Part shown: piece by piece, positions 51,665 through 60,422 of the stretch | Layout of the letters: the number at the start of each line of letters is the position of its first letter | Position numbering within the stretch: the first letter of the stretch is position 1 | Assembly (NCBI GenBank): GCA_965226945.1 | Contig: OZ245717.1 | Location: forward strand, 7,812,001 to 7,876,000 | Source of the DNA: SYLG01 sp965226945 | GTDB lineage: Bacteria > Planctomycetota > Planctomycetia > Gemmatales > Gemmataceae | DNA length: 64,000 bases | Direction: 5' to 3' | The notes under the pieces: generated by a model | What the model was told of the DNA's origin: nothing | Seen by the model: only the letters and a program-made list of their open reading frames with translations | Database searches by the model: none | Position numbers and translations under genes: made by a program

Positions 51665-52765
51665 TCAAGCCTTGTGCGGACAAAGGATCCTGAGCCGCTC
51701 AAGAATCGCGCGCGGCTTACCCGCGTCGATCGCGGCTGCAGCCTGCGCCACCCCTTCTTTCAGATCGCGGCATCGGCCTGTTAACCACAGCCCGGCCGCG
51801 CAATTGGCAAGCAGAATATGCCTCGGCGCGTTGTCATCGCCTGAGATCGCGGCTTGCGCCATTTCCGCGCTTTCGCGCACCGACGACACGCGAAACACCG
51901 AGCGATCGTGCGCAGGCAATCCAAAATCGCGGTGAGTCCAATTGAGCGATTCGCATTTCCCGTCGCGAATGAGCCGAACCTCGGTCGGCGCGCCCAGGCT
52001 GATTTCGTCGAGCCCATCGCTTCCGTGCATAACCAGGGCGCGTTTCGCCCCCAGTGCGGCCACCGCCTGGGAGTAAGGTTCGAGCCATTCGGAGAACCCG
52101 ATACCTATGATTTGGCTCGTCGGCGACGCCGGATTACAAAGCGGCCCCAGACCGTTGAAAAGCGTGCGGATGCCCAGTCGTTTGCGCACGGGTGCCAGTG
52201 CCCCCAGCGCGGGGTGATGTTTGGGCGCCTGGCAAAAGACAATGCCGCACTCGGCGAGCATTTTGGCAGCAAACGCCTGGTCGTCAGGAAAACCGATCTG
52301 CCAGAACCCGAGGAGGTCGGTTGATCCGCTCGTTCCCGACTGGGCGCGATTGCCATGCTTGACGATCTTCAGTCCACAGGCAGCCAGCACCAGGCCAACG
52401 GTCGTGCTGATGTTGAAGGTCCCGGCGCCATCGCCGCCGGTGCCGCAGGTATCGACCAGGTCCGTTCCGAGGTCCCAAGGCAGCATTTTCTTTCGCAAAT
52501 GGCGGGCGCCGCGCACAAAGTCATCGGCCCGCTCTCCGCGCATGGCCAGACCAACGAGCAGTGCCATGGCATCGCCGGGTTCATGGTTCGGATCCAAAAG
52601 CCAGGCAAAGACTTCCTCAAAGCGCTCGTCGCCAAGATCGTTTCCGGTTAACAGTGCCTTGAGAACCGGGGTATACCATGAGGGCGGTGTTCCCCCAAGC
52701 GCATGAGCAGGCGATTGGGGCCCTGAATGTTTGGGAAAAGATTCGGACAAAGTGACCGCGGTCAT
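51665..52765 (-). CDS. trpD: Anthranilate phosphoribosyltransferase
   Basis: 366 residues from the ATG at 52765 (other ATGs at 52804 and 52807, and a frame to 52906). The core starts near WYTPVLKALLTGNDL. The diagnostic PRPP motif DTCGTGGDGAGTFNIST and the KHGNRAQSGTSGSTDLL segment are present; PVRKRLGIRTLFNGLGPLCNPA is the third conserved block (first residues cited). The anthranilate-site region reads TDLLGFWQIG where most TrpD proteins have ADVLEALG, so substrate geometry may differ slightly. It catalyses step two of tryptophan synthesis. No other trp gene is near. Confidence 0.92.
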   Translation of the reverse strand: MTAVTLSESFPKHSGPQSPAHALGGTPPSWYTPVLKALLTGNDLGDERFEEVFAWLLDPNHEPGDAMALLVGLAMRGERADDFVRGARHLRKKMLPWDLGTDLVDTCGTGGDGAGTFNISTTVGLVLAACGLKIVKHGNRAQSGTSGSTDLLGFWQIGFPDDQAFAAKMLAECGIVFCQAPKHHPALGALAPVRKRLGIRTLFNGLGPLCNPASPTSQIIGIGFSEWLEPYSQAVAALGAKRALVMHGSDGLDEISLGAPTEVRLIRDGKCESLNWTHRDFGLPAHDRSVFRVSSVRESAEMAQAAISGDDNAPRHILLANCAAGLWLTGRCRDLKEGVAQAAAAIDAGKPRAILERLRILCPHKA

Positions 52766-53103
52766 GGAGAAGTTCAGCAATGAGTTTGAGTGGGAGGCTT
52801 CCATCATTATTATTCGAAGATTGCGCAAAAAGGGCGGGCGAGGAGGCCAGCTTGGTCCCATTTTTTCGCAAAACGATGCTCCTCGACTGCGCCAGGGTAG
52901 TTTCATGCAAACTTCACCGCTATGCGGCCCTCGCAGCAGGGTGGTGCCCGATCAGGCCGTTAGATCTTCCCGAGCCGAAGCGGAACGCCGATTCAGAAGG
53001 ACCGGTACCTTTCAAATCGCTTGTTTTCCCTCTAGTCCCGCCCTCAACTCACTAAAATGAGGATGTTGGGGGCTTGTGTCAGGCATTTCCCAAGGCAATC
53101 CAA
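52766..53103. other. Divergent intergenic region, nothing identified
   Basis: About 340 bp between trpD (minus) and the long NfeD gene (plus). It includes the uncertain 5' end of trpD. I found no clear promoter, hairpin or gene. Confidence 0.4.
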
Positions 53104-55323
53104 ATGATATTCAACATGAACATCCGCAACAGTTTGGGAGTTTTTCTCCTTCACGGGTTGCTGGCATTGCTCACGGGCTTGGCAGTCGGCACCGTCAGGG
53201 CGGCCGAGGGAACCGGCGACGGAGTTGTGCTCGACGCTCCCGCCAACCTCAATCAGATCGAACAATTTCGTAACGACGCCCGCAAGGCGCTCGACAAATT
53301 GAAACAGGCGGCAGACGCCGGCAAAAAAGCCGGGCCAATCACCCTTTTGATCGATTTTCACCCGCGTCAAAAGTTCTATTTTCTCGATCTCGAATCAGGA
53401 TTTGCGCTGGCTCGCGTGCTCTCCCAGCTTCGCTCCGAAGGCATTCAGGTCATCGGTTACATCAGCGGATCGGTCACCGGGCATGGCGTGCTCGCCGCGC
53501 TGGCCTGCTCGGAATTGCTGATGTCGCGCGTCAAGGAAGCCTCGATCGGACCGGTTTTCAACAACGAGGCCTTCCTGGCCGATCCGACCATTCTGGCCGA
53601 ATACCAGAGAGTGACACAGGGGCGATTTGCCCAGGCCGTTGTCAGGCGCTGGCTGCTTCCTGGCATCGAGGTCGTCGAAGGCGCGCCGGTCGCGGGCCCC
53701 GATCCCTTTCCCTTTTTGGAGAAAAAGGCGCTGCCGCTCGGAAGGCCGGTTTTGAGTCCGGCCGATCCTTATCAGTACCAATATGCCATGGCGCGTAAGC
53801 TGGGGCTCGTCAAGGGAGATACCCCCGACTCGCTCAAGGAACTGCTTGGTCTTTATGATTTAAAGCAAGAGATTTTGGCCAACCGGCCCGGATCGCAGGC
53901 GCCCAAACCCGTCATAGTCGACATTGAAGGGGAATTGAGCCCGGCCCGGATCTCTCGCATCCGGCGTGTATTCGACCGGGCCCGAGCAGAGGGCTATAAC
54001 CTCGTCATTTTGAAGCTCGAAGGCGCTCATGGCGGTTCGATCGAGCCGATTTATACCCTGGCCCAGGAGATCGTTCAGGCATCACGAAATCCCGACCCGG
54101 TCAATACCATCTGCTGGTATGACGCCAAGTGCAGCGACACTGCGACATTCATCGCGCTGGCGGCTGACCAAACCTGGCTGGCTCCCGATGCCAAGCTCGG
54201 CAAATTCGGCGATTATCTCTCGGTGCAGTTTTCCGCCACGAAAAAAGTAGCCGAATACACCAAATCGCTTTTGACGGAAAAAGGCTGGAAGGAAAACGAT
54301 GCCGCGCTTTTCAGCAAGGCACTCGTGGAAATTCCTTTGCGGCTGCGCTGGGCCAAGCAAAACGGCCAGGACGGGACCTGGGGCCTTTGGGATTCCAATT
54401 TGCTCAATCAACCTAATGGCGTGCAAATGGACCTGGGACCGATGATCAAACCGTCCCATCCCGACGATGAAGGCAAGGTTTTGCAATTGCCTGCCGCCTT
54501 GGCGCGCGACCCCCTCAAAATCGCCGACACGGCCGTGTCCTTTGCCGATCTCCAAAACCGGCTCGGGATGTCCAAGGATGTGCACCGCCTGGGGACCGAG
54601 TGGCTTGACCAAGTTGCCGATTTCCTCACGTTGCCCAGCACCCAGGTCTTTTTGGCGATCATCGGCATGGCCTGCCTCATGATCGAAACGATGAAACCGG
54701 GCCTCGGGTTGCCCGGGGTGATCGCCTCGCTTTGCTTTGTCATGATCTTCTGGTCCAACTCCTACGTTCAGGGACAGATCGATTGGCTGGCCATTTTGAT
54801 TTTCCTTTTGGGAATCATCCTGGTTTTAGTCGAGGTGTTTGTGATTCCTGGGTTTGGGGTCGTGGGCTTGAGCGGCATATTGATGATCCTGGGCGGCATG
54901 GGGCTCGTGGCCTACGGACATTGGCCGACGTCGCCGGGTGAATGGATGGGTTTGGCTCAGGCGATGGCGCCCTTTGGCCTGAGCATGGTGGGCAGCCTGA
55001 TCCTGGCGGGGATCGTGTTGCGCTTCATTCCACGCATCCCCTTTTTCAATCACCTCATTTTGCAAAGAACCTCGGATCCGGCATCGGTTGCACCCGATCC
55101 CATTAGCGGGCAAATGCACCTGCTTGGCAAAACCGGCAAAGCGGTGACCGCACTGCGCCCTTCCGGCACCGCCCTGATTCAAGGACAGTACCTCGATGTC
55201 ATCTCCGAAGGCGATTTCATCGAAGTCGACTCTCCCATCGAAGTCATCGACCTCACCCACGGACGGATCCTCGTACGCAACCTGACCCAACCTCAGGACC
55301 CTTCATGGACCCCCAGTACCTGA
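53104..55323 (+). CDS. Long NfeD-type protein with ClpP-like domains
   Basis: 739 residues from the ATG at 53104 (AAGG 8 bases upstream; a TTG at 53074 is less likely). Order: signal peptide (LLHGLLALLTGLAVGTVRA), a ClpP/crotonase-like fold (~65-180), a second such fold (~270-400) with PVIVDIEGELSPARISRIRR, then four or so transmembrane helices (~510-630) and a C-terminal NfeD OB-fold domain (~660-735). Long NfeD proteins pair with flotillins/stomatins. Where relatives have the nucleophilic Ser (ASAG), this protein appears to read CSDTA and, in the first fold, TGHG, so proteolysis is doubtful. Overlaps the next gene by 19 bases. Confidence 0.85.
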   Translation: MIFNMNIRNSLGVFLLHGLLALLTGLAVGTVRAAEGTGDGVVLDAPANLNQIEQFRNDARKALDKLKQAADAGKKAGPITLLIDFHPRQKFYFLDLESGFALARVLSQLRSEGIQVIGYISGSVTGHGVLAALACSELLMSRVKEASIGPVFNNEAFLADPTILAEYQRVTQGRFAQAVVRRWLLPGIEVVEGAPVAGPDPFPFLEKKALPLGRPVLSPADPYQYQYAMARKLGLVKGDTPDSLKELLGLYDLKQEILANRPGSQAPKPVIVDIEGELSPARISRIRRVFDRARAEGYNLVILKLEGAHGGSIEPIYTLAQEIVQASRNPDPVNTICWYDAKCSDTATFIALAADQTWLAPDAKLGKFGDYLSVQFSATKKVAEYTKSLLTEKGWKENDAALFSKALVEIPLRLRWAKQNGQDGTWGLWDSNLLNQPNGVQMDLGPMIKPSHPDDEGKVLQLPAALARDPLKIADTAVSFADLQNRLGMSKDVHRLGTEWLDQVADFLTLPSTQVFLAIIGMACLMIETMKPGLGLPGVIASLCFVMIFWSNSYVQGQIDWLAILIFLLGIILVLVEVFVIPGFGVVGLSGILMILGGMGLVAYGHWPTSPGEWMGLAQAMAPFGLSMVGSLILAGIVLRFIPRIPFFNHLILQRTSDPASVAPDPISGQMHLLGKTGKAVTALRPSGTALIQGQYLDVISEGDFIEVDSPIEVIDLTHGRILVRNLTQPQDPSWTPST

Positions 55324-55826
55324 CCTTCGGAATCGGCTTGATTTGCGCCGGATTGCTCGTGCTGGTGGCCGAGGCCTTCGTGATCTCGATGGGCCTGTTG
55401 ACGGCTATCGCCACCGGTTTGATCATCATCGGGGTCATTTTTTGCTTCAAGTACGGCTTCTGGGCCGGCATGGCGACCATGCTTGTCCTTTCGCTGGTGC
55501 TGCCGATTTTGCTGGTCTGGGCGCTGGCGCTCTTTCGAAAAAACATGGTCAAGGCCCGTCCCGCCGAAGAAGGGGTCGATCTGCCTGAAGTCACTCGCCT
55601 GGCGGCGCTTTTGGGCAAGATCGGCACCGCAATGACTGACCTCTCTCCGGCCGGCCTCGTCAACTTCGAAGGGCAGCGGGTCGATGTGATCAGCCAGGGG
55701 TTGCTTTTGAAGCGAGGCTCCTGGGTGAAGTGCATTCTGGTCGAGGGGTCGCGCGTCGTCGTCATCCCTGCGGATCCGGTCGATGCCGCCAAACCGATGG
55801 AAATTGAGCCGAACTTCGAGTTTTAG
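55305..55826 (+). CDS. Short NfeD-family membrane protein
   Basis: 173 residues. Two or three hydrophobic helices in the first ~80 residues (YLTFGIGLICAGLLVLVAEA, VLSLVLPILLVWALALF) are followed by an NfeD OB-fold: LLGKIGTAMTDLSPAGLVNF and QRVDVISQGLLLKRGSWVK. It lacks a protease domain, matching the short NfeD class. It overlaps the long NfeD gene by 19 bases and precedes floA by 41 bp, the standard order. NfeD OB-domains are thought to bind the partner flotillin. Confidence 0.88.
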   Translation: MDPQYLTFGIGLICAGLLVLVAEAFVISMGLLTAIATGLIIIGVIFCFKYGFWAGMATMLVLSLVLPILLVWALALFRKNMVKARPAEEGVDLPEVTRLAALLGKIGTAMTDLSPAGLVNFEGQRVDVISQGLLLKRGSWVKCILVEGSRVVVIPADPVDAAKPMEIEPNFEF

Positions 55827-55867
55827 CGAATAACATAACGGAAATATCAAGCCGGAGCCCCCTATCT

Positions 55868-57088
55868 ATGGATCTTTTCGCGCAGGCGAGCAATACGAAC
55901 ACGATCGTCATCACGATTGTGATCATCATCGCGGTCATCATCTGCCTCGTTGGTCTGCTCATATTCATCAATTTTTTGAACTTGTACATTCAGGCCTGGC
56001 TGACCGGCGCCCATGTGAAGCTCTTTCACATGGTCCGGATGAAGCTTTGCAATGTCGACTATGTCAATGTCGTCAAACAAAAGATCGCCCTGGTGAACTC
56101 CGGTGTGGAAATCGAAACCCAGCAGCTTGAAGAACATGTGCTGGCGCGCGGCAATTTGCAGCGGGTTGCCATGGCGGTCATCGCCGCCAAGAAGGCCGGC
56201 ATGAGCCTGACCTGGCAAGCGGCCGCGGCGATCGACCTGGCCGGCCGTGATGTGTTCGATGCGGTGCGTTCCTCGGTCAATCCAAAGGTGATCGACTGCC
56301 CCGATCCAGGGAAGGGTAGGCAGACGCTCGACGGGGTTTGCCGCAACGGAATTCAGCTCAGAGCGCGTGCCCGTGTGACGGTGCGCACCCGGTTGGACCG
56401 CCTCGTCGGCGGCGCCACCGAGGAAACGATCATCGCGCGCGTCGGTGAGGGGATCGTCAAGGCCATCGGCACCGCCGAGGATCATACGGTCGTACTCGCG
56501 AATCCCAATCTGATTTCGCAAGCGGTGCTGCGCAATTCACTCGATTCCCAAACGGCCTTTGAGATCGTCTCGATCGACGTCGCCGAAATCGACGTCGGTC
56601 AAAACGTGGGCGCGAACTTGCAGGCCGATCAGGCAGCCGCCGACCTGCGCGTCGCCCAGGCCAATGCCGAAAAACGGCGGGCACTCGCCGTGGCCCTGGC
56701 CCAGGAAAATATGGCCAAGGTGGAAGAAAACCGCGCGCTGGTCCTCCAGTCGGAAGCTCAGATTCCCAAGGCGATCAGCCACGCCATTCGCTTGGGCTGG
56801 CTGTCGTTTCAAACCGGATTTCATCCAGGCAGAAACGATGCGATTCCGATCGCGGCGGGTGTCGGCGGTCTGGTTCACCATGAATCTTCCGAATCATCGA
56901 CCGAAACGCCGCACCACAAAGGCGACAGCCACCCCGCAAGCGAGGCAGGTCATGAGTCCAATGGCCTTGATGAGCACGCTCAGGCGTCCGATCAGCCGCC
57001 GCATGACCATCCGCCGCACGACCATCCGGCTCGTGGGGAAACCCCCGAAGGGGGCTCTTCAGAAGATGGACCCCATTTCACGAACTGA
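55868..57088 (+). CDS. floA: FloA flotillin-like protein, copy 1, with His-rich tail
   Basis: 406 residues versus ~330 for typical FloA. After a hydrophobic N-terminal anchor (TIVITIVIIIAVIICLVGLL) the UPF0365/FloA core is complete: LTGAHVKLFHMVRMKL, EIETQQLEEHVLARGN, QAAAAIDLAGRDVFDAV, GGATEETIIARVGEGIVKAIG and the Ala/Glu coiled coil. At about residue 310 (AISHAIRLGW) it leaves the family pattern and continues with ~95 hydrophilic residues containing 12-13 His (PPHDHPPHDHP near the end) and many acidic residues. FloA organises membrane microdomains. The neighbouring copy 2 keeps the normal C-terminus. Confidence 0.92.
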   Translation: MDLFAQASNTNTIVITIVIIIAVIICLVGLLIFINFLNLYIQAWLTGAHVKLFHMVRMKLCNVDYVNVVKQKIALVNSGVEIETQQLEEHVLARGNLQRVAMAVIAAKKAGMSLTWQAAAAIDLAGRDVFDAVRSSVNPKVIDCPDPGKGRQTLDGVCRNGIQLRARARVTVRTRLDRLVGGATEETIIARVGEGIVKAIGTAEDHTVVLANPNLISQAVLRNSLDSQTAFEIVSIDVAEIDVGQNVGANLQADQAAADLRVAQANAEKRRALAVALAQENMAKVEENRALVLQSEAQIPKAISHAIRLGWLSFQTGFHPGRNDAIPIAAGVGGLVHHESSESSTETPHHKGDSHPASEAGHESNGLDEHAQASDQPPHDHPPHDHPARGETPEGGSSEDGPHFTN

Positions 57089-57098
57089 GAGACCTGAA

Positions 57099-57130
57099 CC
57101 TCAGGCGGAGTTGCCGGCGCCCGCCTGAGG
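57099..57130. other. Hairpin between the two floA genes
   Basis: CCTCAGGCGG (57099-57108) and CCGCCTGAGG (57121-57130) form a perfect 10-bp stem 11 bp after the first floA stop. There is no T tract, so RNA processing or partial termination that sets the ratio of the two FloA proteins is more likely than full termination. Confidence 0.5.
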
Positions 57131-57212
57131 CACTTTCGCAAAAAAACCGCCGCTCTGACACAACCGCAATGTTCAAAATTCGACCCAACGCCGTTTTCCA
57201 GTGGAGCTTCGA

Positions 57213-58283
57213 ATGATTCTTTTGGCGCAAGGCGGCCCAAGCACCGGGGCCATCGTCGTCGCGATTGTCGTGGTGGTGGTGATTTTCATCACCCTGGCAG
57301 TCATGTTGATCCTCTTCAATTTCCTGCATCTTTATTTGCAGTCGTGGCTGACCGGCGCCCATGTGAAACTCTTCCACATGGTCCGGATGAAGCTGTGCAA
57401 TGTCGATTACGGCCTGGTCGTGCGGCAGAAAATTGCGCTGGTCAACGCGGGTGTGGAAATCGAAACCCGGCAAATCGAGGAGCATGTCCTGGCACGCGGC
57501 AATATCCAGCGGGTCACGATGGCGCTCATTGCCGCCAAGAAAGCCGGCATGAACCTGACGTGGCAGGCGGCCGCGGCGATCGATTTGGCCGGCCGCGATG
57601 TTTACGATGCCGTGCGCTGCTCGGTGAATCCCAAGGTGATCGATTGCCCCGATCCGACCAAGGGCCGCCAGACGCTGGACGGCGTGTGCCAGAACGGGAT
57701 TCAGCTTCGAGCGCGTGCCCGTGTGACCGTGCGTACCCGGCTGGACCGCATTGTCGGCGGCGCCACCGAAGAGACGATCATCGCCCGCGTCGGCGAGGGA
57801 ATCGTCAAGGCGATCGGTACAGCCGAAGATCACACAATGGTGCTGGCAAACCCGAATCTGATTTCGCAAGCCGTATTGCGCAATTCGCTCGACTCTCAAA
57901 CCGCCTTCGAAATCGTTTCGATCGATGTCGCCGAAATCGATGTCGGTCAAAATGTGGGAGCCAACTTGCAAGCAGACCAGGCAGCCGCCGACCTGCGTGT
58001 CGCACAGGCGAATGCCGAAAAGAGACGAGCCCTGGCCGTTGCGCTTGCCCAGGAAAATATGGCCAAGGTCGAAGACAACCGCGCGCTCGTCCTTGCGGCC
58101 GAAGCGGAAATACCCCAGGCGATCAGCTACGGTATCCGTGAAGGGAAGCTCACGGTGATGGACTACTACAACTTGAAAAACTTGCAGGCCGATACGCAGA
58201 TGCGCCAGGCCATCGCGGGTTCGACGGGCGTATCGGGCATGTCGTCGGACCGTAGCGACAAGGCTTCAAGCGGTAACGGATAA
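57213..58283 (+). CDS. floA: FloA flotillin-like protein, copy 2
   Basis: 356 residues from the ATG at 57213, with GGAG 7-8 bases upstream (GTG 57201 is an alternative). An N-terminal membrane helix (AIVVAIVVVVVIFITLAVML) precedes a core nearly identical to copy 1 (same HVKLFHMVRMKLCNVDY, GGATEETIIARVGEGI and NVGANLQADQAAADLRVAQA). The C-terminus is the usual FloA one (AISYGIREGKLTVMDYYNLK, then a short Ser/Gly tail). High protein identity with many silent DNA differences indicates an old, selected duplication. Likely the ancestral-type scaffold protein. Confidence 0.94.
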   Translation: MILLAQGGPSTGAIVVAIVVVVVIFITLAVMLILFNFLHLYLQSWLTGAHVKLFHMVRMKLCNVDYGLVVRQKIALVNAGVEIETRQIEEHVLARGNIQRVTMALIAAKKAGMNLTWQAAAAIDLAGRDVYDAVRCSVNPKVIDCPDPTKGRQTLDGVCQNGIQLRARARVTVRTRLDRIVGGATEETIIARVGEGIVKAIGTAEDHTMVLANPNLISQAVLRNSLDSQTAFEIVSIDVAEIDVGQNVGANLQADQAAADLRVAQANAEKRRALAVALAQENMAKVEDNRALVLAAEAEIPQAISYGIREGKLTVMDYYNLKNLQADTQMRQAIAGSTGVSGMSSDRSDKASSGNG

Positions 58284-58303
58284 GGGAGGGTCACTCTCTC
58301 CCT
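58283..58303 (+). terminator. Weak hairpin after floA copy 2
   Basis: AGGGAG (58283-58288) can pair with CTCCCT (58298-58303) over a 9-base loop, starting at the stop codon. Only a short ATCTTT follows, so this may be a weak terminator or chance. Confidence 0.3.
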
Positions 58304-58414
58304 ATCTTTGGGATCTGTCGAGTAGAATCAAAGGTAGCTTCCTAACCGGACCTGCGCAATCGGGATCCGCGTTCAAACGGTGGCGGCTGACAACCTAGAG
58401 GCAGGGGGCCAATC

Positions 58415-59080
58415 ATGAGAATTTTCGCGGCGGGCAACGAGTTCGTTACGATCATCCTCGCCCTGATTCCGCTTGCGGTTTTTCTGTTGTCGAACCTGTT
58501 TAAGGCCTCGCAAAAGCCGGCCAATCCGCCCGCCAAGGCGCAAAAGCCAAACAACAATGGGGGAGCGGTGCCCGGTACGGTCGATCTCGATTCGTTTCTG
58601 CGCGAGGCGAAAAAGCGCAAGGCCCAGGCACAAAGCTCACCGCCGCCACCGCCTCCTGTCGCTCCCCGGCCTGTGGTGCAATCGCAATCGAAACCGCAAA
58701 ATCGGCCGACGAAACCGGTGCAGCCATCGCTTCCTCAGCCCAAGCCAATGCGCCAGGAAAAACAACGGGAAGTGCCGACCCAAAATCCCAGGCCGCGCCA
58801 GGAAAAGAAGACTCCGTCAACGCAGGGACCAGCGGTCGCAGCACCGCAGCTTTCCGCCGCATTGGCGTCCGAGGATTTGCTGGAACGAGGCAAGGCCAGA
58901 CCGGTTTTGCGTCCCAAGGCAGGGCTGTCTCAATCTCCCGTCGCGGCGGCCGTGGAACTGGTGCGCTCAGGAAGAGCGGCGCCGACTTCGTTTGTGCTTC
59001 AGGAAATCTTCGGCCGCCCCCGTTGCGTGCGCCCCTTTCAACTTCCCGAGCCGAGCGCAGGCAATACCCCCATTCCCTGA
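58415..59080 (+). CDS. Proline-rich single-pass membrane protein
   Basis: 221 residues; CAGGGGG lies about 7 bases before the ATG. One N-terminal helix (FVTIILALIPLAVFLLSNLF) is followed by a long Pro/Gln/Lys-rich disordered region (~35-150) and a short folded C-terminus ending in SFVLQEIFGRPRCVRPF. I know no function. Its place 131 bp after floA on the same strand suggests association with the microdomain proteins; the disordered linker could span away from the membrane to dock another partner. Confidence 0.75.
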   Translation: MRIFAAGNEFVTIILALIPLAVFLLSNLFKASQKPANPPAKAQKPNNNGGAVPGTVDLDSFLREAKKRKAQAQSSPPPPPPVAPRPVVQSQSKPQNRPTKPVQPSLPQPKPMRQEKQREVPTQNPRPRQEKKTPSTQGPAVAAPQLSAALASEDLLERGKARPVLRPKAGLSQSPVAAAVELVRSGRAAPTSFVLQEIFGRPRCVRPFQLPEPSAGNTPIP

Positions 59081-59191
59081 TTGTTCGACTCAATGAGCGA
59101 ATAACTGCCGCTTCCAAGTCACCGAAGTGCCCAAAACGATTCCCGGCCTTCGTGCAATTCTCCATGGATCACGTTGCACCCAAAGAGCATC

Positions 59192-60157
59192 TCAGGAACT
59201 GACCACGGTCGGGTGCTTTTTGGGAATGGGTTGAAACTTTTGCGGATCGGTCAGGTTCGCAATCGCGGCGAGGTCTTGGGCGCCCCCTTCCACGCGCTGA
59301 AAGAAATCGCGTAAAAGGAAATTGCCATCCAGCCTCCAGGAGGGAGGCCCGGCCAGCCGCCAGTTAATGCGCCCCAACCCACCGGGCCAATGATGGCCCA
59401 TTTCTTCGACAAGATAGCTCTCGATCCAGCCATTACTGTCGTCGAGTCCCCGCAACCGGCGCGCCAGTCCGTCGTAGGCTGCTTCGTCCACAATGGGCGC
59501 CGCGCCAAGTGCCGAGATCCATTGATCAAGTAGCGGGCCGAGCGCAGGTCTCGTTTCGCGCTTGCGCGTCCAGGGCGAAACGTTCGCACCGCCTTCCCAG
59601 GGAAGGATTGGGTCCTTGCCGCCATGGATCGTCAAAAGGGGAGGAACTGGCGAAAAGGGGGTAAATTCGCTTTCTCCCCGTTCTGGAAACGGAATGCCGC
59701 AAATAAGTACAAGACTCGCGGCGAGGCCGGCCTGCGCGCGCACCGCCCGATGAGCAAACGCGGCTCCGTTGGAGAATCCGACAAAATGAATGGGACAACC
59801 GGGAGCGGCGGCCCCAATGCGCTCCATGAGCGCCGCGCAGTATTCCAGGTCGTCGCCGGGGCTCAAGTATTCGTCAAAGCGCCCCGAACCATCGTCCCAA
59901 ACCTGGGGATTGGTCAAAAATCCGGCACTCTTGCGCGGGTCATGGCGCCGCCCTTCAGGAAACACAAGGAGGGCGCCGGCAGCGGACGCGACCGGGCCAA
60001 GCGCCGATTCTTCCAGAGTCCAGAGGCCCGTGCCTCCCGCTCCGTGGAAGCAGGTCCAGACGGCACGCACCGGTCCTGCTGGCAGGATCACGGTCGCAGA
60101 ACGCTCCTGGCCGCCGGCAAGATTCGACCACAAAACGATTTGGGGCGCTTGCATCAT
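59192..60157 (-). CDS. Alpha/beta hydrolase, LpqC/PHB-depolymerase-like
   Basis: 321 residues (two adjacent ATGs at 60157 and 60154). Core motifs are CFHGAGGTGLWTLEESALG (oxyanion turn), LVFPEGRRHDPRKSAGF, nucleophile Ser in HFVGFSNGAAFAHRAV, TIHGGKDPILPWEGG (acid) and EEMGHHWPGGLGR (His). No signal peptide is visible, so it may be cytoplasmic. Similar overall plan to the esterase at 48095-48991 but clearly divergent. Substrate unknown. Confidence 0.8.
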   Translation of the reverse strand: MMQAPQIVLWSNLAGGQERSATVILPAGPVRAVWTCFHGAGGTGLWTLEESALGPVASAAGALLVFPEGRRHDPRKSAGFLTNPQVWDDGSGRFDEYLSPGDDLEYCAALMERIGAAAPGCPIHFVGFSNGAAFAHRAVRAQAGLAASLVLICGIPFPERGESEFTPFSPVPPLLTIHGGKDPILPWEGGANVSPWTRKRETRPALGPLLDQWISALGAAPIVDEAAYDGLARRLRGLDDSNGWIESYLVEEMGHHWPGGLGRINWRLAGPPSWRLDGNFLLRDFFQRVEGGAQDLAAIANLTDPQKFQPIPKKHPTVVSS

Positions 60158-60238
60158 CCTTAAGGTCCGCTAGGTGCGTTAGGCGTGAACATTCCCGAGA
60201 AACGCTCTCGCCCTAACGATAGGGGAATTCCGTCTCTC

Positions 60239-60259
60239 ACCATTTTCCAACGAAATGGT
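60239..60259. promoter_or_regulatory. Inverted repeat in divergent promoter region
   Basis: ACCATTT (60239-60245) and AAATGGT (60253-60259) flank 7 bases, between the esterase and the giant repeat-protein gene. It could be an operator, or a small RNA hairpin in the leader of the latter. Confidence 0.3.
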
Positions 60260-60422
60260 ATGGAACCGGGTTGTCCTCAAGGCGCGGGCCCCGCGCTTTC
60301 CTTGGTAAAGGTATCCATCGTCATCGAATCCGGCACCGATCTCATCTTTGCGGTTGCGCAAAGAGGGAGAAGAAATCGGGCCGGTGGAATGAACGGGAAA
60401 GACTCCCAGACGGAGGTTCACC

